In this document: positions 25,429 through 33,310 of the stretch, piece by piece
Numbering within the stretch: the stretch's first letter is position 1
Layout of the letters: the number at the start of each line of letters is the position of its first letter
DNA from: Cellulomonas gilvus ATCC 13127
Lineage (GTDB): Bacteria; Actinomycetota; Actinomycetes; Actinomycetales; Cellulomonadaceae
Length of the DNA: 64,000 bases
Reading direction: 5' to 3'
Assembly (NCBI RefSeq): GCF_000218545.1
Contig: NC_015671.1
Coordinates: 1,302,001 to 1,366,000 of the forward strand
The notes under the pieces: generated by a model
Told to the model about the DNA's origin: nothing
The model's input: the letters and a program-made list of their open reading frames with translations, nothing else
Databases searched by the model: none
Made by a program: the position numbers and the translations under genes

Positions 25429-26070
25429 GTGAGCGACACGGGGTACGGCGACTTCGAGTTCGAGCGACGGTTCTGGGTGCGCGACCTGCCCGTCGGGGTC
25501 CTCGACGAGCAGCCCGCGGTCATCGTGCAGTCCTACTACCTGGCCGACGAGGGTTACGCGCTGCGCGTCCGCGTGCAGACCTCGGCCGGCGCGCCCGCGC
25601 TCGACCCCACGCTCGACCCGCTCGCCGCGCTCGACGCGTACTCCGACCGGTTCGACTTCTGCGCCGTGACCGTCAAGGGTCCGGTCAACGCGGGCACGCG
25701 GTACGAGGCCGAGCGTGAACTCGACCTCGACGTCGGCATGCAGCTGGTCCGGCGCGGCGGCGCCCGCATCGCCAAGACCCGGCACTCGGTGTGGCTGGGG
25801 ACCGACGGCTGGGTGGTGGACGTGTTCGCGGGCGGGAACGCTCCGCTCGTCGTCGCGGAGGTGGAACGTGGCGGGCCCGTCACCGACCTCGTCGTGCCGT
25901 CGTTCTGCGTCACGGAGGTGACCGAGGACCCGCGCTTCTCGAACGACGCGCTCGCCCGGACGCCCTACGGCACGTGGGCCGCGGCGTACGAGGCCGAGCT
26001 CGACCGCACGGGCCCCCGGTTCCTGCGCGGCCTCGGCACGACGACGCGCGCCGAGGCCGACGACCTCTGA
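25429..26070 (+). CDS. CYTH domain protein
   Basis: A 213-residue protein with a CYTH (triphosphate tunnel metalloenzyme) fold. The N-terminal EFERRFWV corresponds to the family ExExK motif. It continues with YYLADEGYALRVRVQ, a central TVKGP strand, YEAERELDL and ending strands with VAEVERGG. CYTH proteins hydrolyse inorganic triphosphate or thiamine triphosphate or bind triphosphates; which one applies here is not clear. The EFERR variation from ExExK should be noted. The GTG start is supported by the -10 box 6 bases upstream. Confidence 0.85.
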   Translation: MSDTGYGDFEFERRFWVRDLPVGVLDEQPAVIVQSYYLADEGYALRVRVQTSAGAPALDPTLDPLAALDAYSDRFDFCAVTVKGPVNAGTRYEAERELDLDVGMQLVRRGGARIAKTRHSVWLGTDGWVVDVFAGGNAPLVVAEVERGGPVTDLVVPSFCVTEVTEDPRFSNDALARTPYGTWAAAYEAELDRTGPRFLRGLGTTTRAEADDL

Positions 26071-26092
26071 CCGACCTGCGGGACGCGGTCAG
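26067..26092. terminator. Short hairpin between convergent genes
   Basis: CTGACCG pairs with CGGTCAG (12-base loop). It includes the stop codon of the CYTH gene and the stop codon of the convergent reductase gene. Confidence 0.35.
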
Positions 26093-27120
26093 GCCCGCGG
26101 CGCGCCGTGCTCGGCGGGCACGGCCTCGCCGGGCGCGACCGGCCCCGGGGGCGTCCCGTCGCCGAACGGTCGTCCGCCCAGCTCGTCCCGACGGTGTGGC
26201 GTCCACCAGCCGCGCAGGTCCGGCCCGCCCGGGATGATCCCGCTCGGGTTCAGGTCGCGGTGCACCACGTAGTAGTGCGCCTTGATGTGCGCGAAGTCGA
26301 CCGTGTCGCCGAAGCCCGGCGTCTGGAAGAGGTCGCGCGCGTAGGCCCACAGCACGGGCATCGCGGCGAGCGTGCTCCGGTTCGCCTTGAAGTGCCCGTG
26401 GTAGACCGCGTCGAACCGGACGAGCGTGGTGAACAGCCGCACGTCGGCCTCGGTGAGCGTGTCGCCCACCAGGTACCGCTGCCGGCTCAGGCGGTCCTCG
26501 AGCCAGTCCAGGCGCGCGAACAGCCGTGCGTACGCGGCGTCGTAGGACTCCTGCGTGCCCGCGAAGCCGCACCTGTACACGCCGTTGTTGACGTCCCGGT
26601 AGACCAGCCCGGCGACCTCGTCGATCTGGTCCCGCAGCGCGTCCGGGTACAGGTCGGGCGCCCCCGGGCGGTGGTGCGCGGTCCACTGCGTCTCGAGGTC
26701 GAGCGTGATCTGCGCGAAGTCGTTGGTGACCACCTCGCCCGTCGGGACGTCGAAGATCGCGGGGACCGTGATGCCGCGCGGGTAGTCGGGGAACCGCCGG
26801 AGGTAGGCGTCACGGATGCGCTCGATGCCGAGGACCGGGTCCACGCCGCCGGGGTCGAGGTCGAACGTCCACGACCGCTCGTCGTGCGTCGGACCGCACA
26901 CACCCATCGAGAGCACCGGCTCGAGGCCCAGCAGGCGCCGCACGATGATCGCGCGGTTCGCCCACGGGCACGCCCGCGCGACGACGAGGCGGTACCGCCC
27001 GGCCTCGACCGGGTAGCCGTCGCGGCCGTCGGCCGTGATGCGCGTCGTGATGTAGCGGGTGTCCCGCTGGTACTCGGTGCCCGGCTGCGAGTAGACGCCC
27101 GGGGTGTCGTGCGCGGTCAT
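26089..27120 (-). CDS. Glutathionyl-hydroquinone reductase family (Xi-class GST fold)
   Basis: A 343-residue thioredoxin-fold/GST protein. The catalytic cysteine is in ACPWANRAIIVRRLLGLE at about residue 53, and the C-terminal helical domain contains DEVAGLVYRDVNNGVYRCGFA. The family reductively removes glutathione from quinone conjugates. Actinobacteria use mycothiol, so the partner thiol here is probably mycothiol (inference). The ATG at 27120 is preferred because CATGAT lies 6 bases upstream; the longer frame is a shadow of the next gene. Confidence 0.9.
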   Translation of the reverse strand: MTAHDTPGVYSQPGTEYQRDTRYITTRITADGRDGYPVEAGRYRLVVARACPWANRAIIVRRLLGLEPVLSMGVCGPTHDERSWTFDLDPGGVDPVLGIERIRDAYLRRFPDYPRGITVPAIFDVPTGEVVTNDFAQITLDLETQWTAHHRPGAPDLYPDALRDQIDEVAGLVYRDVNNGVYRCGFAGTQESYDAAYARLFARLDWLEDRLSRQRYLVGDTLTEADVRLFTTLVRFDAVYHGHFKANRSTLAAMPVLWAYARDLFQTPGFGDTVDFAHIKAHYYVVHRDLNPSGIIPGGPDLRGWWTPHRRDELGGRPFGDGTPPGPVAPGEAVPAEHGAPRA

Positions 27121-27126
27121 CCGTCG

Positions 27127-27132
27127 ATCATG
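27127..27132 (-). promoter_or_regulatory. -10 box of a leaderless reductase promoter
   Basis: On the - strand, CATGAT is followed by 6 bases and ATG at 27120. A divergent TAGAGT at 27186-27191 on the + strand may serve the next gene. Confidence 0.4.
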
Positions 27133-27219
27133 CCCCGCGACGGCGGGGGCGTCGTGCGGGGCGTCGCGGGGCAGCGACCGCCCGTAGAGTGACCCGACCT
27201 CGGACGGGAAGGGCAGCGG

Positions 27220-28989
27220 GTGCGGCGCAGGGCGGGTGTGGTCGGAGCGGCGGTGACGGGAGCGCTCGTCGTCGCGCTGGGTGTGGGGCTCGCGGTGGTC
27301 GCCGCCGACGAGAACGCGCCGCGTGACGCGGCCACCGGTGCGACGAGCACGCGCCCCGGCTCGGCGCGGGCACCGCGCCCGTCGGATGCGACGACGGTCC
27401 CGGCGGCGCCGGGCGCGTCGTCGGACCCGGCGGCGCCTCGGCGTGCGGCGCCGGACGACGCGGCCACGGTCCTGCCGGCACGTGACGGGGTCTCCGCCGC
27501 GGTGCAGGCCTCGCGTGCGGTCTTCGCGGCGTCGCCCGTCGTGGTGCTCGCGGCGCACGACGACCAGGCGGCGCAGCTCACGGGTGCGAGCGCCGCCGTG
27601 GCGCTCGGGGTCCCGCTGCTGCTGACGGACGACTCCGGCGCGGCGGCGACCGAGGTCACGCGGCTCGGCGCGCACGCCGTCCTGGCCGTGGGCGACCTCG
27701 GGCCCACCGGCCTGCCCGATGACGTGGTGGTCGCCCGCGTCGCGGCCCGCGCGGGTGCGGGCGAGCTGCGTGCGGTGACCGGCATCCCGTTCGGCCCACG
27801 CGTGGCGGTCGCGCCGGGCGCGCACGCGAAGGCGGTGCGCGCGCTGGGCGCCGACCCGGTCCCGGTCCTCGTCCCCCGGGGCAGCGGCGCCGCACCTGCG
27901 CCGACGGGCACGGCCGACGTGCTGCCTCGGGTCGTCCGCGCACCGCGCCTGCCCGGCGTCGTCGCGGCCACGGGGGTGGGCGTCGAACCAGTCGCCGCGC
28001 TCGCGACCGTGCGCGCCGCGTCCGTGCCCGTGCTCGACCTGCCGGGCGGCGACCCGCGCACGTCGGCTGCGTCCGTGCGTGCCGTGGCCCGCACCGCGCC
28101 GCAGCACGTGATCGCGATCGGCACGCGGTTCGGCCCCGCCGACGTCCTGGCCCGGCGCGTGGCGACCGCGGCGACCGGCGTGCAGGCACCGGGTGGCGGC
28201 CAGCTCGTGTTCCCGTCCGGCGAGGGCGTCGCGCGCAAGCGGTACGTCGCGCTGTACGGCACGCCGGGATCGGCCGCGCTCGGCCTGCTGGGCGAGCAGG
28301 ACGTGCCCGCGACGATCGAGCGTGCCCGCGCGTTCGCGGCCAACTACGCCCGTCGCACGCACGACACGGTGGTCCCCGCGGTCGAGGCCATCGCGACGAT
28401 CGCGTCCGCGGGTCCGGGACCTGACGGCGACTACTCACGCGAGCGGTCGGTCGCGGAGCTGCGCCCGCTCGTCGAGGCGGCGGGCGAGGCGGGTGCCCTC
28501 GTCGTGCTCGACCTGCAGCCCGGCCGGACCGACTTCCTCACGCAGGCCAAGCGCTACACCGAGCTGCTGGAGCTCCCGCACGTGGGGCTCGCGCTCGACC
28601 CGGAGTGGCGGCTGCGGCCCGACCAGGTGCACCTCGAGCAGATCGGCTCGGTGCGCGTCGACGAGGTCGACGCGGTCGGCGACTGGCTCGCCGACCTGAC
28701 CGCGCGGAACCACCTGCCGCAGAAGATGTTCGTGCTGCACCAGTTCGCGTCGTCGATGATCAGCGGCCGTGGCCTGCTGGACGTCTCGCACGACGAGCTC
28801 GCGGTGGTCGTCCACGTCGACGGCCAGGGCACGCAGCGCGCCAAGCGCGGCACGTGGCGCACGCTGCGCGCGGACGCGCCCGACGTCCACTGGGGCTGGA
28901 AGAACTTCGTCGACGAGGACCGCCCGATGCTCACGGTCGAGCAGACGCTGCGCGTCCGGCCCGTGCCGGACCTCATCACCTACCAGTGA
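27220..28989 (+). CDS. Large extracytoplasmic protein of unknown function (589 aa)
   Basis: One N-terminal membrane helix or uncleaved signal (residues about 6-30), then an Ala/Pro/Arg linker of 50 residues. The N-terminal half (about 90-330) has repeated VVVLAAHDDQAAQLTGASAA- and LLLTDDSG-like segments that resemble cell-wall-binding repeat domains (CWB2-like). The C-terminal half (about 340-589) contains LVVLDLQPGRTDF, HVGLALDPEWRL and HWGWKNFVDED, suggesting a TIM-barrel-like domain. I do not recognise a named family. The GTG start follows a GGGAAGGG ribosome-binding site. The metallophosphoesterase gene follows closely, so a shared envelope role is possible. Confidence 0.75.
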   Translation: MRRRAGVVGAAVTGALVVALGVGLAVVAADENAPRDAATGATSTRPGSARAPRPSDATTVPAAPGASSDPAAPRRAAPDDAATVLPARDGVSAAVQASRAVFAASPVVVLAAHDDQAAQLTGASAAVALGVPLLLTDDSGAAATEVTRLGAHAVLAVGDLGPTGLPDDVVVARVAARAGAGELRAVTGIPFGPRVAVAPGAHAKAVRALGADPVPVLVPRGSGAAPAPTGTADVLPRVVRAPRLPGVVAATGVGVEPVAALATVRAASVPVLDLPGGDPRTSAASVRAVARTAPQHVIAIGTRFGPADVLARRVATAATGVQAPGGGQLVFPSGEGVARKRYVALYGTPGSAALGLLGEQDVPATIERARAFAANYARRTHDTVVPAVEAIATIASAGPGPDGDYSRERSVAELRPLVEAAGEAGALVVLDLQPGRTDFLTQAKRYTELLELPHVGLALDPEWRLRPDQVHLEQIGSVRVDEVDAVGDWLADLTARNHLPQKMFVLHQFASSMISGRGLLDVSHDELAVVVHVDGQGTQRAKRGTWRTLRADAPDVHWGWKNFVDEDRPMLTVEQTLRVRPVPDLITYQ

Positions 28990-29008
28990 GCGCACGTGCG
29001 GCCGCGAC

Positions 29009-29014
29009 TACCCT
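29009..29014 (+). promoter_or_regulatory. -10 box of a leaderless metallophosphoesterase promoter
   Basis: TACCCT is followed by 7 bases and ATG at 29022. This supports 29022 over upstream in-frame starts inside the previous gene. Confidence 0.55.
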
Positions 29015-29021
29015 CGACGTG

Positions 29022-30737
29022 ATGGACGAGGCACGCACCCACCGGCCCCCGTGGGAGCGGTGGGCCGTCCGCGGTGCGCTCGCGCTGGTCGTGGTGCTGT
29101 TCTCGGCGGCGGTCGGGCTGGTCACCGCGCACACGCAGGGCAGCTTCGGCCCGCACCTGGCCGACTACGCGGTCACCACGGACGGCACGGTCACGGTCGA
29201 CCTCGGCCCGCTCGGGACGCTCGAGGTCGCGTCGCCCCTGCCGGTGGGGCTCGGGGCGCACGTCACGGTGCAGGAGATCCCGTCGTCGTTCACCGAGGTG
29301 AGCGACGCGAGCACGCTCGAGTCGTTGTCCGGCGACCTGCAGGTGTACGTGCAGTTCTTCTCGGGGCCGCAGGCCACGGTGGCCGACGTGACGCAGGGCA
29401 TCCTGCTGGACGCGCTGCGTCGCGCGGTCGGTGTGCTCACGGCGATCGTGGTGGTGTCGTGGCTGGTGCGCCTCCTGCTGGGGGCGACCCGGCGGGCGGA
29501 GATCGCGCGGGCTCTCGAGCCGCACCGCGGGCACGTCGCCGTCGGCACGGTCCTGGTGCTGGTGGTGGTCGCGGCCTCCACGTCGAGCGCCGCGCCCGCG
29601 GCGCCCGTCGCGGACACGCGCGCGCTGTCGCACGTCTTCGACGGCACGCCGCTCGAGGGTGCACGCGTGACCGGACGGCTCGGCGGCGTGATCGACACGT
29701 ACGGCGCCAAGGCGCTCGCGGCCTACCGCACGAACCAGGAGTTCTACGAGCGTGCGGACGCGTCCCTCGTGGCGTCCTGGGACCAGCGCGCGGCGCTCGA
29801 GGCCGCGACCGTGCCGCCGCGGCTCGAACCGGCGGCGCCGAGCGCGCCCGCGACCGCGCCCGCGACCGCGCCCCCGACCGGGCCGGGCGGCCCGCCGACC
29901 ACCACGAGCCCGACGCAGAACCCCACGCCCACGCCTACGACCGCGCCCGAGGACCTCGTCGTCGCGCTCGTCGTGACCGACCTGCACTGCAACGTGGGCA
30001 TGGCGCGCCTGCTCACGTCGCTCGCGGAGCGGGCCGACGTCGACGTCGTCCTGGACGCGGGCGACACCACGATGAACGGGACCGCGGTCGAGCAGTACTG
30101 CGTGACGACGTTCGCGCGCGCCGTCCCGGACGGGGTCGAGCTGGTCACGTCACCCGGCAACCACGACTCGGCGCAGACCTCGGGCGAGTACGCGGCCGCG
30201 GGCGCGCGCGTGCTCGACGGCTCGGTGGTCGAGGTCGACGGCCTGCGCATCCTGGGCGACTCGGACCCCAACGAGACGCGCGTCGGTGGCGGCACCGCCT
30301 CGCTCGGCGAGAGCCTGCCGGACACCGCCACGCGCCTGGCCGAGACGGCGTGCGACAACGAGGACGGCGTCGACCTCCTGCTGGTGCACACGCCCGAGGT
30401 CGGGGAGACCACGCTGGACCGCGGCTGCGCACCCGCACAGGTCTCCGGGCACCTGCACCGGCGGTACGGTCCCGAGCAGATCGGGCTGGGCATCCGCTAC
30501 ATCAGCTCGAGCACGGCGGGTGCGACGCTCGGCCAGCCGACGATCGGGCCGCTGCGGGGTGACGCCGAGCTCACGCTGCTGCGCTGGGACCCGGCTACGC
30601 GTCTGCTGGTCGACTACCGGATCGTCACCGTCCGGCCGGATGCGAGCGCGCTGGTCGGCCCCGCGGTGCCGTGGCCCGCGGTGCGCACCGTGCCGGACGA
30701 GGTGCCGCGCGTGCCGGGCGGACCCGCGCCGGTCTGA
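29022..30737 (+). CDS. Membrane-anchored metallophosphoesterase
   Basis: A 571-residue protein. Helices lie at about residues 12-34, 135-155 and 172-192. A Pro/Thr linker (about 272-310, with ATAP repeats) follows. A calcineurin-like phosphoesterase domain spans about 312-560, with metal motifs TDLHC (residue 318), DAGDTTMN (about 345), SPGNHD (about 379) and SGHLHRR (about 475). The TDLHC in place of the usual D-x-H keeps both metal ligands. Topology places the catalytic domain outside the membrane if the third helix is the last. The substrate is unknown. Confidence 0.88.
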   Translation: MDEARTHRPPWERWAVRGALALVVVLFSAAVGLVTAHTQGSFGPHLADYAVTTDGTVTVDLGPLGTLEVASPLPVGLGAHVTVQEIPSSFTEVSDASTLESLSGDLQVYVQFFSGPQATVADVTQGILLDALRRAVGVLTAIVVVSWLVRLLLGATRRAEIARALEPHRGHVAVGTVLVLVVVAASTSSAAPAAPVADTRALSHVFDGTPLEGARVTGRLGGVIDTYGAKALAAYRTNQEFYERADASLVASWDQRAALEAATVPPRLEPAAPSAPATAPATAPPTGPGGPPTTTSPTQNPTPTPTTAPEDLVVALVVTDLHCNVGMARLLTSLAERADVDVVLDAGDTTMNGTAVEQYCVTTFARAVPDGVELVTSPGNHDSAQTSGEYAAAGARVLDGSVVEVDGLRILGDSDPNETRVGGGTASLGESLPDTATRLAETACDNEDGVDLLLVHTPEVGETTLDRGCAPAQVSGHLHRRYGPEQIGLGIRYISSSTAGATLGQPTIGPLRGDAELTLLRWDPATRLLVDYRIVTVRPDASALVGPAVPWPAVRTVPDEVPRVPGGPAPV

Positions 30738-30777
30738 CCGGTCCAGGTTCACCCGGGCCGTCCCGCGCGACCGGGCT

Positions 30778-30783
30778 TACCGT
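30778..30783 (+). promoter_or_regulatory. -10 box of a leaderless carboxypeptidase promoter
   Basis: TACCGT is followed by 5 bases and the GTG start at 30789. Confidence 0.5.
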
Positions 30784-30788
30784 GGAGC

Positions 30789-32420
30789 GTGGTCGCGCGG
30801 CGCACCGGGGTGCCGTGGCGGAGCAGGTCGGCCGCCACGCTGGTGACGCTCGCCCTGACGGCCGTGCTCACCACCGGGCTGGCGCCCGGGGCGGCCGCAC
30901 CCGCCGCCGCGGCGATCGACCCCACGGACCGCGCGCGCGAGGTGCGCGCACCGAGCCCGTCCCCGGCGGCGCCGGGTGACCGGCTGAGCCCCGGGCAGCG
31001 CGTACGCCCGGGGGGTTCGCTCGTCTCGTCGGGCGGCGCGGCCGTGCTGCTGGTGCAGCGCTCCGGCCGCCTCGCGCTGTACGGCGCGGACGGCGGGGTG
31101 GTGTGGTCCGCGGACGGCACCCCGGGTGCCGCGCTGGTGCTGGACGCGCGGGGGCGGCTGCGCCTGGTGGCCCCCGACGGCTCGACGGCGTGGGAGCCCG
31201 AGGGCGGCCCCGCGGCCCTCGCGAAGGGGCGGCTGCTGCTGCGTGACGACGGCGACCTGGTGCTGCAGGACCCGACCGGCGGCATCGTGTGGGCCACGGG
31301 CACCGGTGTGCGCCCGAGCAGGCTCGCTGCGGGCCGCTCGGTGACGGCGGACCGCCCGTTGGCCTCGGCCGACGGGCGGCACGTCCTGCTGGTGCGGCGG
31401 TCCGGCGACCTCGCGCTGCTGGGACCCGACTCGCGCGCGCGGTGGGTCGCGCCCACCGCGACGCCCGCCTCGTCGCTCGACCTGGCGCAGGACGGCACGC
31501 TCGCGCTGCACGACGACGCGGGCGCCGTGCTCTGGACGCCCGGGACCGCAGCCGTGCCGGGAGCGGAGCTGGTGCTGCGCGACGACGGCGAGCTGGTGCT
31601 CGTCGGGCCCGACGGGACGCTCCTCTGGACAAGCGGGACCGCGCTCGGACCCGCGGCGCTGCTGCGGGGTGAGGCGCTCGCCGTGGGTGAGCACCTGGAC
31701 TCGTCCGACGGGCGCCTGCGCCTGAGCCTGGAGCCGGCTGCGCTGCTGCTGACGTACGACGGCACCGAGGTGTGGCGCGCGCCCGTCGTGCCGGGTGCGG
31801 GGGCCACCCTGAACATGCGGGTGGACGGGCGTCTGGTGCTGCGTGACGTGCGGGACCGCCCGGTGTGGTCGACCACGCTGCCCGACGAGCACTGGGCGAC
31901 GCGTCCGTCGCTGCGGCTCGACCCGCTCGGGATGCTGCTCACGGCGGGCACGGGTCAGGAGGTGTGGCGCGTGGACGTCCCGCCCGACCTCGTGGAGCCC
32001 GCCGCGCCGCATGCGGACTGCTCGACGGTCGATGGTCCGGTGCCCGTGGCCGCCACGGTCCTCACCGAGGCGGGCGTCCGGGTGCACGCGTGCCTGGCGG
32101 ACGCCGTGGACGCGATGGTCGCGGCCGCGCGCGCGGACGGGGTGCACCTGGTGGCCTCGGGCTGGCGGAGCCGTGAGCAGCAGATCGCCGCGCGTGCCCG
32201 CAACTGCCGGACCGTGGACGGCCGCGTGCGCTGCCACCCACCCACGGCCGTGCCCGGGCTCTCGCGTCACGAGTGGGGCCTTGCGCTCGACATCACCGAC
32301 CGCGGCGCGCTGGTGCGGCTCGGCACGCCCGCGTGGGAGTGGCTCGTCGCGAACGCCGGGACGTACGGGCTGACGAACCTGCCGGGGGAGCCGTGGCACT
32401 GGAGCATCGACGGCTGGTGA
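30789..32420 (+). CDS. Secreted B-lectin repeat / M15 D-Ala-D-Ala carboxypeptidase fusion
   Basis: A 543-residue protein. A signal peptide spans about residues 10-40. From about 50 to 400 there are many bulb-lectin-like beta units of the form L-x-L-x-x-D-G-x-x-x-W (for example LLLRDDGDLVLQDPTGGIVW and LVLVGPDGTLLW). The mannose-binding QxDxNxVxY motif is degenerate. From about 405 to 543 lies a VanY/M15B peptidase domain: ASGWRSREQQ, SRHEWGLALDIT (zinc His and Asp) and EPWHWS (zinc His). It probably trims peptidoglycan stem peptides while held to a surface glycan. It is followed by the dtxR-like gene with its own promoter. Confidence 0.88.
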   Translation: MVARRTGVPWRSRSAATLVTLALTAVLTTGLAPGAAAPAAAAIDPTDRAREVRAPSPSPAAPGDRLSPGQRVRPGGSLVSSGGAAVLLVQRSGRLALYGADGGVVWSADGTPGAALVLDARGRLRLVAPDGSTAWEPEGGPAALAKGRLLLRDDGDLVLQDPTGGIVWATGTGVRPSRLAAGRSVTADRPLASADGRHVLLVRRSGDLALLGPDSRARWVAPTATPASSLDLAQDGTLALHDDAGAVLWTPGTAAVPGAELVLRDDGELVLVGPDGTLLWTSGTALGPAALLRGEALAVGEHLDSSDGRLRLSLEPAALLLTYDGTEVWRAPVVPGAGATLNMRVDGRLVLRDVRDRPVWSTTLPDEHWATRPSLRLDPLGMLLTAGTGQEVWRVDVPPDLVEPAAPHADCSTVDGPVPVAATVLTEAGVRVHACLADAVDAMVAAARADGVHLVASGWRSREQQIAARARNCRTVDGRVRCHPPTAVPGLSRHEWGLALDITDRGALVRLGTPAWEWLVANAGTYGLTNLPGEPWHWSIDGW

Positions 32421-32456
32421 GTCCGCGGCCCGGCGCCGACGCGTGCGGTCGCTGAC

Positions 32457-32462
32457 TAGCCT
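32457..32462 (+). promoter_or_regulatory. -10 box of a leaderless dtxR-family promoter
   Basis: TAGCCT is followed by 6 bases and the GTG start at 32469. Confidence 0.55.
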
Positions 32463-32468
32463 GGGGCC

Positions 32469-33170
32469 GTGCCTGCACCCCTGGACCCCTCGTCGGCGCG
32501 CGAGGCGACGCCCCCGCTGACCGCCGTCGCGCAGGACTACCTCAAGGTCGTGTGGTCGGCCACGGAGTGGGCGGACGTGCCGGTCACGACGAAGATGCTG
32601 GCGGCGCGCCTGGGCGTGGGCGCCTCCACGGTCTCCGAGCAGGTCCGCCGGCTCGCGGACGCGGGGCTGCTCACGCACGAGCCGTACGGGGCGGTGGGCC
32701 TGACGGACGAAGGGCGCACGCATGCGCTCGCGATGGTGCGTCGGCACCGCCTGGTCGAGACGTTCCTGGTGGAGGTGCTGGGCTACGGCTGGGACGAGGT
32801 GCACGACGAGGCCGAGGTGCTCGAGCACGCGGTCTCCGACGTGTTCGTGGAGCGCGTCGCGGGGCTGCTCGGGCACCCCGTGCGGGACCCGCACGGGGAC
32901 CCGATCCCGGGGCCCGACGGCAGCCTGCAGGTCCCCGACGCCACGGAGATGTGGGCGGTGGCGCCCGGCGCGTGGCGGATCGCGCGCATCAGCGACGCCG
33001 ATCCGGACCTGCTGCGCTGGCTCGAGGAGGTCGGGCTGGTGCTCGACGCCGAGGTGACGGTCGTGGAGCGCCGGGAGGCGGTCGGGACCGTCGCGGTGCG
33101 GCTGGGCGACCGGCCCGTGGACCTGGGCGAGGTGGCCGCGCGCGCGATCTGGCTGACCTCCGCGGGCTGA
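32469..33170 (+). CDS. DtxR/MntR-family metal-dependent repressor
   Basis: A 233-residue regulator. The N-terminal winged helix-turn-helix (about residues 20-80) has YLKVVWSATEW and ARLGVGASTVSEQVRRLADAGL. The dimerisation/metal-binding domain (about 85-150) has HRLVETFLVEVLGYGWDEVHDEAEVLEHAVSD (in parts: RHRLVETFLVEVLGY, HDEAEVLEHAVSD). A C-terminal FeoA/SH3-like domain runs to the end. DtxR proteins repress iron or manganese uptake genes when loaded with metal. No metal transporter is next to it, so its targets lie elsewhere. Its own start is leaderless. Confidence 0.92.
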   Translation: MPAPLDPSSAREATPPLTAVAQDYLKVVWSATEWADVPVTTKMLAARLGVGASTVSEQVRRLADAGLLTHEPYGAVGLTDEGRTHALAMVRRHRLVETFLVEVLGYGWDEVHDEAEVLEHAVSDVFVERVAGLLGHPVRDPHGDPIPGPDGSLQVPDATEMWAVAPGAWRIARISDADPDLLRWLEEVGLVLDAEVTVVERREAVGTVAVRLGDRPVDLGEVAARAIWLTSAG

Positions 33171-33210
33171 CCTGGACCGGACCGCGACGACGCGCTCCGC
33201 GATGCTGCCG

Positions 33211-33216
33211 TAGGCT
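33211..33216 (+). promoter_or_regulatory. Probable promoter of the MFS gene
   Basis: TAGGCT lies about 95 bases before the MFS start, giving a leader of about 85 bases that contains the perfect inverted repeat ATCGA-A-TCGAT at 33260-33270. Confidence 0.4.
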
Positions 33217-33259
33217 GCCCGCATCCCTCTGGAGTGACGACGGCGCCCTCCGGACCGTG

Positions 33260-33270
33260 ATCGAATCGAT
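33260..33270. promoter_or_regulatory. 11-base inverted repeat in the MFS leader
   Basis: ATCGA, one base, TCGAT. It is AT-rich relative to its surroundings and downstream of the likely -10, a position suited to a repressor operator. Confidence 0.35.
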
Positions 33271-33310
33271 ACGACGACCGCGTCGAGCGCGCCGCACCCG
33301 AGGAGGACCC

